DNA of 64,000 nt from Paludibacteraceae bacterium (GTDB lineage Bacteria > Bacteroidota > Bacteroidia > Bacteroidales > Paludibacteraceae): positions 62,001-126,000 of the forward strand of contig CAJOIR010000001.1 in the NCBI GenBank assembly GCA_905234685.1, read 5' to 3'. Of the stretch, positions 53,829-63,439 are shown piece by piece. Within the stretch, counting starts at the first letter, position 1; every line of letters starts with the position of its first letter. The notes beneath the pieces were generated by a model. The model was given only the letters and a program-made list of their open reading frames with translations. It did not search any database and was not told the DNA's origin. The position numbers and the translations under genes were made by a program.

Positions 53829-55133
53829 TTAATGTTTCATATTGATGACGAATGCCGTGTCGTCCGTTTTGGTGGCAACTATGCCTTCGGAGGGAGCAAA
53901 TCCCTTTTTTAGGTCAAGAGTGTAGGTGCCGTTGAACGAATTTACAAGTTCAAAACCTCCGTATTCGTAAAGTATGGAGCCGCTTGAATATGTGCTGTCA
54001 GCTTTCATACTAAACAGGTTGCCTTCCTGCTTGGTGTCAAAGTAGTAGATATCGTATGAATTGGCTGCTGCACCACCTACTGAGTAGAAGATACGCAATG
54101 CCATGCGTTTTTCACCTGCTCCTTCGAAGCGCATCGAGGCTATATGGGAATTGGCGACGACAGCAGAAATCTTTGTATTCACGTTGTTAAGTGCTGCGGC
54201 TATTGATGCAGGAAGACTGTTGGTATCGATAATCCATGCTTTGCCGTTGTTGGCATCGGAGGTGAACACCGTTGATCCTTCAACAGTCATATAAGTATTC
54301 GGGTCAATGACCGACTGCAGACGCTTGCCGTCTTCTGTCATGTTGAAGGCTGCACGATTTATCTCTGCTTCAAGCAGTTTGTTGTCATGCAGGCGGATGC
54401 CATTAAGGGTCACAATAAAGCCATAGTAGAAACCTCCTCCCAGAGTGTCGGCACCTGCTTCAAAGGCACGGAACTCATGTTTGTAGCCATTGTAGAGGGT
54501 GTAATGCTTGTCGCCTGAATAGAAGTCGAGGGGACTCTTCTCGCCGAACAGACGCTTGTCCATAGCATTTATCTTGTCGAAATAAGTGTACCAGTCTTCG
54601 TCAGCGGGCAGTGGATAGAGACGAATGTAGCAACTCTGTTTTTTCCCTTTAAGCAACTGGTAGTTCTCCTGCTCGTTGTATTCAAGCACCATAAACTCAT
54701 AGTCTCCGCCTACACCTTCGCCGTCAGTGTTCCACAGTGTCAGTTCCGGGTCGGGGTTGCTGTAGTAGTGGAAGATGGAGTTGAATGAGTTGAATGTGAG
54801 CACTGTGCTGTTATCGTTGATGATGTCCCACAGACTGGTCTCGGTTTTGAAATTACCATTTACAGGTGCTCCTATGGTCACCGTACCATCGTTGCGGAAC
54901 TTGAACAGGAAGTTATAGCCGCGATGCTTCGTTGTGTCGGACGATGAGTTGTCGCTCTGGGCGAAATACTGCATCACCCAACCGTTCTCTGCGTTCATCA
55001 GACGTGTCTTCACCAACTCTCTGTTCTGTTCCAGACGCACAACAGCGGTGTTCTCAAACACATCGTCAACACGCGGAGAGCATGCAGAGAAAGTCAGAAC
55101 AACTGTCGCAATATATATCAATGTCTTTTTCAT
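53829..55133 (-). CDS. DUF4302 family lipoprotein
   Basis: The 434-residue protein has a lipoprotein signal with Cys18 in LTFSACSPR. The opening VRLEQNRELVKTRLMNAENG followed by WVMQYFA and YNFLFKFRNDGTVTI is characteristic of DUF4302. No function is established. Members are often encoded beside SusC/SusD and zinc metallohydrolase lipoproteins, as here: it starts 18 bp after the metallohydrolase stop. Confidence 0.85.
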   Translation of the reverse strand: MKKTLIYIATVVLTFSACSPRVDDVFENTAVVRLEQNRELVKTRLMNAENGWVMQYFAQSDNSSSDTTKHRGYNFLFKFRNDGTVTIGAPVNGNFKTETSLWDIINDNSTVLTFNSFNSIFHYYSNPDPELTLWNTDGEGVGGDYEFMVLEYNEQENYQLLKGKKQSCYIRLYPLPADEDWYTYFDKINAMDKRLFGEKSPLDFYSGDKHYTLYNGYKHEFRAFEAGADTLGGGFYYGFIVTLNGIRLHDNKLLEAEINRAAFNMTEDGKRLQSVIDPNTYMTVEGSTVFTSDANNGKAWIIDTNSLPASIAAALNNVNTKISAVVANSHIASMRFEGAGEKRMALRIFYSVGGAAANSYDIYYFDTKQEGNLFSMKADSTYSSGSILYEYGGFELVNSFNGTYTLDLKKGFAPSEGIVATKTDDTAFVINMKH

Positions 55134-55151
55134 ATTCTTGTCCTCCGTTTC

Positions 55152-56123
55152 TTATTTGGCAGTACCTATGGTGAGCACCTGGTTGCGCAGTGAGTCGATA
55201 TTCATGTTAGATTGACGTCTCTGCACTTCTGCTCTCAGTGAGTCGAGTTCTATATTCCATTCGTCACGCATCCAGCCGCGTGCAATGTTGAGTTTCTGTT
55301 CTATCACTGCCGGACCGTCTACGCCATCAGGGTCGTCTTCTAACTGGTGGAGTGTACCGTTGTCATCCTGTTTCCAGCCTTTCGATGCATCACTAAGCAT
55401 GCTTGCCCATTCGTCATCGGTTTTGACAATGTAGTTGGCTATTATCTCTACGAAGTCCTCACGCTCCTGGCTTGAACCATAGTTGCCGGTGAAACCCAGA
55501 CTGCGTGCCTCCTGCTCGGAGCGGTCCTCCCAGCCGTTGGGCAGATACCAGCCTTGAGATATGGTGCGGAATTCGGCAGGGTAGGTTTTTGTCTGGTGTA
55601 GAATATGCGAGAACTCATGGTGCATGGTCTTGAAATAGTACTCGTTCAAGGTGGCCACGTTCGACGGGTCAACATAGTTGATGGCATGCAGTGTCACCTT
55701 TATACCGCCTTGAGCCACACCCAACGTGACAGAACCGGTAGCGTTATGACCTGCCGAGCCAATAAGGCAGATGATGCGAGGTCCGTACATTCTGAGGAAC
55801 TCAGGACTGCCTGTTACCTTGGAATAGACATCCCACCACAGATATTTCACCATAACTGCCATTGTGATAGCGTCATCATAAGAACACGGCACCAGGTTGA
55901 ACTTCATGTCGGAACTTATATCCTGCATCTGATAACGGAATTCCACATTGTAAACTTCAAGGAAACTCCTCTTGCAGAATGAGTCCAACTGGAAGGAGTA
56001 CGCCATAGGGTCCAACGACTCGTCTATCTCAGGGAAGATGGACTCGGGGTCGAGTTTCTCTTTGCAAGAGAACATTGCCACCGACAATGCGAGTAATGCG
56101 GTTATATATAAAACTTTTTTCAT
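55152..56123 (-). CDS. Zinc metallohydrolase lipoprotein associated with SusC/SusD import
   Basis: The 323-residue protein has a lipoprotein signal (Cys20) and a single zinc motif HEFSH (His169, Glu170, His173) in MHHEFSHILHQTKTYP. The layout fits the substrate import-associated zinc metallohydrolase lipoproteins of Bacteroidetes. It probably cleaves peptide or ester bonds of the imported substrate at the cell surface. The substrate is unknown. It lies 25 bp after the SusD-like gene. Confidence 0.88.
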   Translation of the reverse strand: MKKVLYITALLALSVAMFSCKEKLDPESIFPEIDESLDPMAYSFQLDSFCKRSFLEVYNVEFRYQMQDISSDMKFNLVPCSYDDAITMAVMVKYLWWDVYSKVTGSPEFLRMYGPRIICLIGSAGHNATGSVTLGVAQGGIKVTLHAINYVDPSNVATLNEYYFKTMHHEFSHILHQTKTYPAEFRTISQGWYLPNGWEDRSEQEARSLGFTGNYGSSQEREDFVEIIANYIVKTDDEWASMLSDASKGWKQDDNGTLHQLEDDPDGVDGPAVIEQKLNIARGWMRDEWNIELDSLRAEVQRRQSNMNIDSLRNQVLTIGTAK

Positions 56124-56148
56124 ATCGGGTATATGTTGTCTTGTTGTG

Positions 56149-57816
56149 TTATTCTTCGTTATTATCTTTGTGATAGTCTGTTATAGCGGTAGTCTCTTTC
56201 TTGCCATCGTCAGGCAATGCTGTCGGATTAGCCTGCATGCCTGCCTCAATTACGGTGGCGGGAATCTGTATTGCGCGACGCGGGTCATTCCATGCCAATA
56301 TCATCTCCGGCTCCAGACCTTGTTTGTGACGCACCTCAATGCCGTAGCGTTTGATGTCGAACCAGCGCAGACCTTCGTGTATGGTCTCAAGACGACGGAA
56401 GTGGAGCACGCAGTTGAGCCATAGGAACTGTTTCGTGTCAATCACCCAGTCGGGGCACATCTTGTCGCAGTTAAGCATTGTGGTCTTTGTCAGTTGAGTG
56501 CCTTTTACACTGGGTAGCCGGTTGTAATAACTTTCAATCAGGTTTCCTGTCAGTTCGTCAAAGTCGTCTGTAGAACCTACCTTGCGGCTGTCATCCCATA
56601 CCTTGAGGTCAGCAAGAGCATTGCCGTAGTCTTTCTTCATGACGTATGCCTCAGCACGGCAGAGCAGAGTCTCCTCAGCAGTGAAAGTCGGGTTTACATT
56701 GTGCACATAACCTATGCCCGCCACTTTGTCGGTGTACTCGAAGTATTCGCCTGTGTGCAGGAAGAACAGTCCGTAGTCGGAGTTGTAGGTGCGCAGACTG
56801 CTTGTCTTTGAGTAGCAGGGGTGGAAATTGTATTTGCTCCATGTGGGTCCGTCGCCATACACTGTTGACTTGGAGGCTTGACGGTTGCAAGCATAGCGTC
56901 CTGACAATGAGCGGTAGAAAGTGGAGTAAGTGGCCGTAAGCAGGAAGTTGCTTGGAGAGGTGGAGTTGGAGAACCCGAAGAGTATGGCTTCTGATGTGGC
57001 ATAAGTGCCTGTCCAGAAACTGGTACGCATACAACTCATCGGATTGCTGCCAAGAGCCATGGTAGCATATTCAATCACCTTGTCATATTCGCGTTTGTAA
57101 AGGTAGAAACGTGCGGCAAAGGCATAAGCAGCCTGCTTGTTGAAGTGATACTTAGGCTGGTCATAGTTGTCGGACACGTGCTTGAGACCTTCCAGCAAGT
57201 CGGCTTCTATGTTGGCATACAACTGTGTCAGAGTACCACGGTCGGCGTTGGAATAAACCACCTTCTCAGGCACTTTCATGTAAGGCACGCCGAGGTCAAG
57301 TTCGCTAAGAGCCGAATCACGGTATGCCATACAGAACACATTGGCAAGCACGAAGTGGTTGTATGCACGGCAGAGGTATGCCTCTGACCTGCATTCATCG
57401 AAGTTGTCGGTACTGCCTCTTGCCACAAGGGTGTCGATTGCCTCAAGGGCGTGATTGGCAGTGGCGATAGCCTTGTATGCGCGGCTCCAGATGCTGACAG
57501 GCGAATCTCCGTCATTGGAACTTGCGCTTACTGGCGGTTGCCAAGTGAATGCTTCATTGTCCACCTCACCTTTGTAAACCGACAGGTTGTAGCGTGTCCA
57601 CGAACCGTCTTCAGAGTTGTTGTCAACCACATTGTCGGAACTGAACTCGCATATCCATGCGAAGTCTGCTGTGGAATAGGCAGTGGAAAGCAGTTTGCGT
57701 ACCTGACTGATGTTGTTGATAGTTGCTCTGTCGTCAGGGTCTTTGTCAAGGAAATTGCAGGCACTGAATCCTGCTGCCACTATGCAAACCAGAATATAAT
57801 ATATATGTTTCTTCAT
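56149..57816 (-). CDS. SusD/RagB-family outer-membrane lipoprotein
   Basis: The 555-residue protein has a lipoprotein signal with Cys20 (VAAGFSACNFLDKDP), the SusD N-terminal TPR-like helices and the C-terminal motif RLETIHEGLRWFDIKRYGIEV. The family forms the lid over SusC transporters and binds the ligand. Its gene follows the SusC-like gene by 57 bp. The ligand is not determined; no glycoside hydrolase lies nearby. Confidence 0.94.
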   Translation of the reverse strand: MKKHIYYILVCIVAAGFSACNFLDKDPDDRATINNISQVRKLLSTAYSTADFAWICEFSSDNVVDNNSEDGSWTRYNLSVYKGEVDNEAFTWQPPVSASSNDGDSPVSIWSRAYKAIATANHALEAIDTLVARGSTDNFDECRSEAYLCRAYNHFVLANVFCMAYRDSALSELDLGVPYMKVPEKVVYSNADRGTLTQLYANIEADLLEGLKHVSDNYDQPKYHFNKQAAYAFAARFYLYKREYDKVIEYATMALGSNPMSCMRTSFWTGTYATSEAILFGFSNSTSPSNFLLTATYSTFYRSLSGRYACNRQASKSTVYGDGPTWSKYNFHPCYSKTSSLRTYNSDYGLFFLHTGEYFEYTDKVAGIGYVHNVNPTFTAEETLLCRAEAYVMKKDYGNALADLKVWDDSRKVGSTDDFDELTGNLIESYYNRLPSVKGTQLTKTTMLNCDKMCPDWVIDTKQFLWLNCVLHFRRLETIHEGLRWFDIKRYGIEVRHKQGLEPEMILAWNDPRRAIQIPATVIEAGMQANPTALPDDGKKETTAITDYHKDNNEE

Positions 57817-57872
57817 AACTGTGTCTGTTTGTGATGTAGTATATGATGTCTGTTGTGAGTCGGTTATAAATG

Positions 57873-60800
57873 TTAGAAACCTACACGCAGTGTGAAGGTG
57901 AACTGCTTGGCAAGAGGTGTTGCAACACCGCCCGAGTTGAAGAACTCCGGATCCTGTCCGTTGAGTTTCTTGTCGGAGTAGATAAGGAACGGGTTGGTTA
58001 CTTGCAGTTTGAAGCTTGCGCTGTTCAATGCCACATTGTTGAGGTACTTGCTTGGAATGGAATACATGAGTGAAATCTCTTTCATTCGGATGAAGTCACC
58101 CTTGGCTACACGCTCTGTTGAGTAGTTGTAAGCATTATAAGCTGTCTTGAGGTTGTAGCTTCCGTAGGTTTGCTGCTGTCGTGTGGAGGCAATAACAGGA
58201 ATAGTTGTCTTCTGCTCATCACCAGGCAGCGTCCAGCGGTTGCGGAAATCACGCGGAAGAGCGGTGATGTCGTTATACGCAGAAGAGAACACAGGGTCAA
58301 GACGTACAACATTGCCGAAGGAGTAGGTCATAAAGATATTAAGCGTGAAGCCTTTCCATGAGAATATGTTTCCGAAACCGCCAGTGATGGTTGGGTCGGT
58401 AGGACCTTCATACTTAAGGAATTCAGTATTTTCTATTTCCTGGAAATTAACATCGGTCACAGTGACCACATTGTCCTGATTGATAAACTGCGGCAGACCT
58501 TCGTCATTGAGTCCGACAAAAGGAATGGAGAACAGCGAACGGACAGGATAGCCTTCGCGGGCATAACCAGAACCGGCAACAAGCGACATCACGTTGACAC
58601 GTGAGTCAAGTTTGGTAATCTTGTTGTTAGTATAAGAGAACGTGAGGTCGGTTGTCCACTTGAAGTCCTTGTATTTAATGTTGGTGGTGGATATTGTCAC
58701 CTCCACACCTGAAGACTTCATGGTAGCCACGTTGGCGTACTTTATACTCTCACCGCCGATACCAGTGGTGTAGGTCGGACCAATAAGGTCGAAGTTGTCA
58801 CGGTAGTAAGCATCAACATCAAGGTTGATTCTGTTCTTGAGGAATCCGAGACTCACACCTACGTTGAGCTCATATTTCTTCTCGTATGTCAGTTCGGAGT
58901 TGCCGAGCAGTGCCAGAGAAATGCCGAGTTCCTGAGCAGCGGCATTGGGTCGCCAAAGAGAGGAACTGGTGAACATAGGTTCAGCATATGAGTAGCCATA
59001 AGGGCAACGGTCAGCAGTTAGCGAGTAAGAAGCCTTGAGAGTGGCGGTGGAAAGTACGCTGCTTGCAGGTGCGAACCAACTCTCTTCGTGTGCGTTCCAA
59101 CTTGCACCCACATTCCATGTCGGCAGCCAACGTGCAGTCTGGGTCTTGCCCAAGCCGTTGGTACCTTCGTAACGACCTGTCAGGTTGATGTTGTATCTGC
59201 CGAGGTAGGAGTAAGTACCGGTGGCGAAGAATGCCATGCTGCGTGAATAACGCCAACTGTTTCCATAATATGAGCCGCCTTCCTCCACTTGTTGTTTGAA
59301 CAAGGTGTAGTCGGTGAAAGGCGTGTTGCCGTCTTCATAGCAGAAACCATAGCCATTGAAGGCGATACTGTTTCTGTTGGTAGAGTTAAGCTCCATACCA
59401 GCAAAGAAATTGAGTATGTGCTTTTCTTTGATAGATGTGTTGTATGTAGCCGACAGACGCAGGTCGAACTGCGACATCTTGTATTGGTTGAGGAAGTAGA
59501 TACCGCCTTTGGGCATCACCGTCTCGGGCAGTGCATTGGGGTCGTCAGGGTCGGTGTAGAGGAACGGGTTCATGTCGCGTATAGTGGCATCTTCAGGTTC
59601 AATACCGGCTCTGTAGGCACGTGCCTGGTTTGACTGGTCTTTCACATGGTGTTCGTTGGTTGAACTCTGATAACGGTAAGCCGCAAGAGCAGTGAGCGAC
59701 AAACCTTTCACAGGCTTGTATGTGAGGTCAGCCTGGAACTTGACATCAGTAACACCAAGTTCAATATAGTTATTATTCAACTCGTCAAATATGTTGAAGT
59801 CGCAGTAGTTTCGCGTGTATGTCTCATTAGGGTCCATTGCTCTGGAAGCGTTGAGAGCATAACTGAAAGGGTTGATGTCAAAGTCACGTTTTACCTGACC
59901 TGTCACTACGTCTGCGTCTTGAGAGAGGGTACCCGGTGCTTTCTGCTTACGGTATGAGTCTGAAGTCAGCAGAGAGAGGGTAAGCTTTTTCGTTATGTCG
60001 AAAGAGGCGTTGGCGTTGATGGTATAACGCTGCACATCGCTTGAAAGAGTCCATCCTGGGTCATACATGGCTGACATTGAGGTGTAGAAGCGTGCACGCT
60101 CAGTACCACCTGATATGCTTATCGAGTGTGTCTGCATAACAGAGTTCTTGAACAAGAGATCGAACCAGTCGGTGTTTCTGTACTCTGCGTCTCTAAGGTA
60201 GGCATTACGTGCGGCAGTGGTGTTGATAAGGCCGAAGGTGCCTGTCTCAGGGTCGTAAGTACGGATGAGCTGGTACATCTTGCCATAGATACCGGAGGTG
60301 CTTGCTTTGGCAAGGTTTGCGAACTCAAGCCAGCCTTTCTGCTCCATCTCGCGGTAGATGTTCATCTGTTCCTGTGAGTTGCTTATGTTGAAGTCGTTGT
60401 AACTGGGTTTGAGTCGGACAGAGAACTCGCCTGTGTAGTTGATCTTGCTCTGTCCTTGCTGACCTTTCTTTGTTGTGACAACAATCACACCAGCCATAGC
60501 ACGTGCACCATAGATACTGGTGGCGCTACCGTCTTTCAGAATCTGGAAGCTTTCAATATCATCGGCATTGAGACCTGCAATAGCTGAAGAAATAAGTGTT
60601 ACGGCATCACCTGACGAGAGCGACTCAGCATCAACTTCAACCACGTCTTCCATAATAACGCCGTCAACCACCCACAAAGGTTTGGATGAACCATAGATAC
60701 TGGTTGCACCACGCATACGTATCTTCGGAGCGGTACCGAAAGTACCACTCACGTTCTGAACGCTGACACCGGCAGCGCGACCTTCAAGGCTTCGGCTGAT

Positions 60801-61199
60801 ATCAGCCACACCATCCAGTCTGGCTTTGTCGGCATCGATTTTGGTAGTTGAACCAGTGTTGAGACGCTTGTCCTGCTGATACATACCGGTGACAACAACC
60901 TCTTGCACCATCTGCGTCTCTTCCTTCAGTTGCACTTTGACATTGGGCTTCACAGCTACCTTCTGCGTCACATAACCTACATAGGAAATGACTATGTTCT
61001 TAACACCCGCAGGAACATTAAGTTCAAAGTTTCCGTCGAAGTCGGTAATCGTACCCACACCAGTGCCTTCGGCTTGCACACTTGCTCCGATGGCACCTTC
61101 ACCCTTCTCGTCGAGCACCGTACCCGAGACATGCGTCTGAGCCAATGCTGACACGGTAAACAGACAGAAACTAAACAGTAAAACGTAAATCTTGTTCAT
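57873..61199 (-). CDS. SusC/RagA-family TonB-linked outer-membrane transporter
   Basis: The 1108-residue protein has a signal peptide, an N-terminal carboxypeptidase-regulatory-like domain (HVSGTVLDEKGEGAIGASVQ to YVGYVTQKVAVK), a TonB-box region VQEVVVTGMY, the plug domain (SSKPLWVVDGVI, DDIESFQILKDGSATSIYGA) and a long beta-barrel ending FTLRVGF, with the terminal Phe of outer-membrane barrels. It imports its substrate through the SusD lid. It is the first gene after a strong promoter. Confidence 0.96.
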   Translation of the reverse strand: MNKIYVLLFSFCLFTVSALAQTHVSGTVLDEKGEGAIGASVQAEGTGVGTITDFDGNFELNVPAGVKNIVISYVGYVTQKVAVKPNVKVQLKEETQMVQEVVVTGMYQQDKRLNTGSTTKIDADKARLDGVADISRSLEGRAAGVSVQNVSGTFGTAPKIRMRGATSIYGSSKPLWVVDGVIMEDVVEVDAESLSSGDAVTLISSAIAGLNADDIESFQILKDGSATSIYGARAMAGVIVVTTKKGQQGQSKINYTGEFSVRLKPSYNDFNISNSQEQMNIYREMEQKGWLEFANLAKASTSGIYGKMYQLIRTYDPETGTFGLINTTAARNAYLRDAEYRNTDWFDLLFKNSVMQTHSISISGGTERARFYTSMSAMYDPGWTLSSDVQRYTINANASFDITKKLTLSLLTSDSYRKQKAPGTLSQDADVVTGQVKRDFDINPFSYALNASRAMDPNETYTRNYCDFNIFDELNNNYIELGVTDVKFQADLTYKPVKGLSLTALAAYRYQSSTNEHHVKDQSNQARAYRAGIEPEDATIRDMNPFLYTDPDDPNALPETVMPKGGIYFLNQYKMSQFDLRLSATYNTSIKEKHILNFFAGMELNSTNRNSIAFNGYGFCYEDGNTPFTDYTLFKQQVEEGGSYYGNSWRYSRSMAFFATGTYSYLGRYNINLTGRYEGTNGLGKTQTARWLPTWNVGASWNAHEESWFAPASSVLSTATLKASYSLTADRCPYGYSYAEPMFTSSSLWRPNAAAQELGISLALLGNSELTYEKKYELNVGVSLGFLKNRINLDVDAYYRDNFDLIGPTYTTGIGGESIKYANVATMKSSGVEVTISTTNIKYKDFKWTTDLTFSYTNNKITKLDSRVNVMSLVAGSGYAREGYPVRSLFSIPFVGLNDEGLPQFINQDNVVTVTDVNFQEIENTEFLKYEGPTDPTITGGFGNIFSWKGFTLNIFMTYSFGNVVRLDPVFSSAYNDITALPRDFRNRWTLPGDEQKTTIPVIASTRQQQTYGSYNLKTAYNAYNYSTERVAKGDFIRMKEISLMYSIPSKYLNNVALNSASFKLQVTNPFLIYSDKKLNGQDPEFFNSGGVATPLAKQFTFTLRVGF

Positions 61200-61254
61200 A
61201 TCTTATATTTATATTTTCAATAGTGTAGAAAAACGCAGAATGCGAAAATTCGTG

Positions 61255-61286
61255 CAAAAGTACTACAAATATTCCATTCTTCCAAA
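61255..61286 (-). promoter_or_regulatory. Promoter of the SusC/SusD operon
   Basis: On the minus strand TTTG (61286-61283), 20 bp and TACTTTTG (61262-61255) match the consensus exactly. The SusC ATG is 56 bp downstream. No other clear promoter was seen within the operon. Confidence 0.75.
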
Positions 61287-61294
61287 TGATTTGT

Positions 61295-61314
61295 CACAAA
61301 AACAGCCTTTTGTG
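61295..61314 (-). terminator. Weak stem-loop downstream of the M16 gene
   Basis: CACAAAA (61295-61301) pairs with TTTTGTG (61308-61314). It is AT-rich with only seven pairs and lies 64 bp after the M16 stop, so a role in termination is uncertain. Confidence 0.35.
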
Positions 61315-61377
61315 TGTTATTTTGTGTGATTATGGAATAAAAGAGTAAAAAAATGCTGTTACTGGCAGTGCGAGAAA

Positions 61378-62628
61378 TCACTGGTATCTGAGTACTGACA
61401 ATGTGTCGGGGTTGTATATTTCCTGTGCTGTTTCAAGTAGCAGATCAGGTGTCAGATGTGATATAGTATCATATATTTGCTCCCACGAAGGCGCATCATT
61501 GAGATAAAGCAGATGCTTTGCCATGCCAAGTGCGGTGTTTTCCCTGTTCTCTGCCGCAATTGCCATTTGACCGCGCAGTTGACGCAATGCACGTGACATA
61601 GCATAAGGAGTGAGAGACGCAGAGGAAAAGCGTTTGAGTTCACGTCTAACCAGTTCTTCACACTGTTCCATGTTATGCGGCTCAGAAGCGAAATAGATAC
61701 ACCAGTAACCAGTGTCGGAGAGCGGAGTATATGACGACTCGATAGCATAGACCAGACCGCGCTGCTCACGCAGCGACATATTGAGTCGCGAACTCATGCT
61801 GCCTCCTCCAAGAATGTTGTTAAGTAGGTATAATGCCAGTTGTTTCTCATGCCCAATCGGGTAGGCGCGTCTGCCAAGCATGACATGCGCCTGATGAGTG
61901 TGGCGGTGATAGGTGATTTGCCTTGAATTGTTGTTTGTGTCCGGAGTGACAGATGCAGCACTTAGACGCGGTGTCTCGCGCGATATATTATAAGGTGTAG
62001 CACACAGATACTTCTCAGCATATTTTATAACACGACTCATTGGCAGAGTGGAGAGCGAGAAGAAGACCATTTGTGATGTGCAATAGTTGGTCTGCATGAA
62101 CGAATGCGCAAGGTCAGGTGTGATGCGGCGTAGCGTCTTCTTTCTCCCCAATATGGGCATTTCGAGCGGATGCCCCTGAAAGAGAAGAGCTTCGAAGTCC
62201 TCGTATATAAGTTCGGAAGGAGAGTCTTCATAAGACTCTATTTCATCGAATATGACTCCGAGTTCCTTTTGTACTTCGTTCTTCAGGAAAGCAGGGTGGA
62301 ATACCATATCAGCAATCAGTTCTACTGCTCTGGAATAGTATTGCTCCTGCACAGCGGCATAAAAGGTGGTCTCTTCTTTTGTCGTATAAGCGTTTAGTTC
62401 GCCGCCGACAGCTTCGATGCTATTGATTATCTGCTTGGCAGAGCGTGACTGAGTGCCTTTGAACACAGTGTGCTCAATATAATGCGCCATGCCGTTGTAT
62501 TGTTCTTGTTCGTCGCGTGTTCCAGTGCCTACCATGATGCCAAGCCATGATACAGGCGATGCAGTGCGTCGGTGCACAATTCTTATACCGTTGTCAAGAG
62601 TGTGATAATATGTATCGGTGTTTTTCAT
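61378..62628 (-). CDS. M16-family zinc peptidase
   Basis: The 416-residue protein has the inverted zinc motif HYIEH (His49, Glu52, His53) in MAHYIEHTVFKGTQS, and the downstream Glu region FDEIESYEDSPSELIYEDF. This is the pitrilysin/mitochondrial processing peptidase family. It has the length of single-domain-pair members that work as dimers. It has no signal peptide, so it is probably cytoplasmic. It is divergent from the tRNA gene. Confidence 0.94.
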   Translation of the reverse strand: MKNTDTYYHTLDNGIRIVHRRTASPVSWLGIMVGTGTRDEQEQYNGMAHYIEHTVFKGTQSRSAKQIINSIEAVGGELNAYTTKEETTFYAAVQEQYYSRAVELIADMVFHPAFLKNEVQKELGVIFDEIESYEDSPSELIYEDFEALLFQGHPLEMPILGRKKTLRRITPDLAHSFMQTNYCTSQMVFFSLSTLPMSRVIKYAEKYLCATPYNISRETPRLSAASVTPDTNNNSRQITYHRHTHQAHVMLGRRAYPIGHEKQLALYLLNNILGGGSMSSRLNMSLREQRGLVYAIESSYTPLSDTGYWCIYFASEPHNMEQCEELVRRELKRFSSASLTPYAMSRALRQLRGQMAIAAENRENTALGMAKHLLYLNDAPSWEQIYDTISHLTPDLLLETAQEIYNPDTLSVLRYQ

Positions 62629-62635
62629 CTTTTCG

Positions 62636-62667
62636 TTTGCATGAATAAAATCTTTGCCTTACCTTTG
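62636..62667 (+). promoter_or_regulatory. Promoter of tRNA-Leu
   Basis: TTTG (62636-62639), 20 bp and TACCTTTG (62660-62667) match the consensus exactly, 10 bp before the mature tRNA 5' end. Confidence 0.8.
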
Positions 62668-62677
62668 CACCCGCTTT

Positions 62678-62759
62678 GCGGCATTGGCGTAATTGGTAGC
62701 CGCGCCAGACTTAGGATCTGGTGACGTAAGTCGTGTAGGTTCGAGTCCTATATGCCGCA
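62678..62759 (+). tRNA. tRNA-Leu (anticodon UAG)
   Basis: GCGGCAT (62678-62684) pairs with ATGCCGC (62752-62758), followed by discriminator A. The anticodon stem CCAGA/TCTGG holds loop CTTAGGA with anticodon TAG. A long variable arm and the T-loop GGTTCGAGTCC are present, as in class II leucine tRNAs. The 3' CCA is not encoded. Confidence 0.93.
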
Positions 62760-62853
62760 CAAGAGAAGAAAGGAGTACCACCTACTGAGCCACAAAACGG
62801 CGACAAAGGTAGTGCTTTTTCTTTAATAATTCAATCTATAAACATTGTTATCG

Positions 62854-63354
62854 ATGAAAAACTATATCTTCGTTGCAGTGGTTGCTGTAGCAGTTAGTAT
62901 GAGTTCCTGCTTTGAAAGCAAGTATGAAACCACCCCTGTTGTAGGAATGGATTCAGTTATAGTAGTGAACAAGAAAGACACCGCCAAAGTGAGATTTGTG
63001 TCAAACAAGGCGATATATATGACAGACACACTGCTAACCGGAGATACTGCGCTAATGACAGTGTTGTTCGATGCAGTAGGCAACAACCTCAAGCAGGCTC
63101 GTATAGTATATGAGAGCGAGTATGCGAAAGCCGAGGCGGTATATCCGGCAGAGTGGGAGGAATGGATGACTCCTGCGATATCGAAAGACAGCATCAGTTT
63201 CTCTGTTGTTGACGGCTACAGAGCAGTAGTGATGCAACTGAGATACATACCGCAAAAAGAAGGTTCGCCAATACTGAAACTGCATGTAGGGTCAGACTCG
63301 GAGTACTCTCCGAGAGAGTTTCAAGTGACCACGCCTATAAAGCAAGGTGAATAA
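62854..63354 (+). CDS. Small lipoprotein of unknown function
   Basis: 166 residues from ATG 62854 (MKNYIFVAVVAVAVSMSSC, lipoprotein signal with Cys19); a TTG three codons upstream is less likely. The mature part is beta-predicted, with TAKVRFVSNKAIYMTDTLL and PILKLHVGSDSEY, and ends without a membrane segment. I do not recognise a family. It follows the tRNA gene, and I found no clear promoter of its own. Confidence 0.7.
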   Translation: MKNYIFVAVVAVAVSMSSCFESKYETTPVVGMDSVIVVNKKDTAKVRFVSNKAIYMTDTLLTGDTALMTVLFDAVGNNLKQARIVYESEYAKAEAVYPAEWEEWMTPAISKDSISFSVVDGYRAVVMQLRYIPQKEGSPILKLHVGSDSEYSPREFQVTTPIKQGE

Positions 63355-63370
63355 GGTCAGAGTCTGCTTC

Positions 63371-63428
63371 ATGTTCTGTTCATGTTCCGTTGAAGTATGC
63401 TTCAGGTCACGATGAGGTTACGATGATG
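63371..63428. repeat. 11-bp repeats with a copy of ATGTTCCGTTG
   Basis: ATGTTCTGTTC and ATGTTCCGTTG (63371-63392) recall the pair at 31970-31991. TCACGATGAGG and TTACGATGATG (63407-63428) form a second 11-bp pair. Confidence 0.65.
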
Positions 63429-63439
63429 TATGCTGGGTC

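Noticed and set aside
62774..62820. A possible terminator after tRNA-Leu.
   Set aside because: The arms AGTACCACCT and AGGTAGTGCT pair with a mismatch across a loop of about 25 nt; the T-run is present but the stem is too poor to call.
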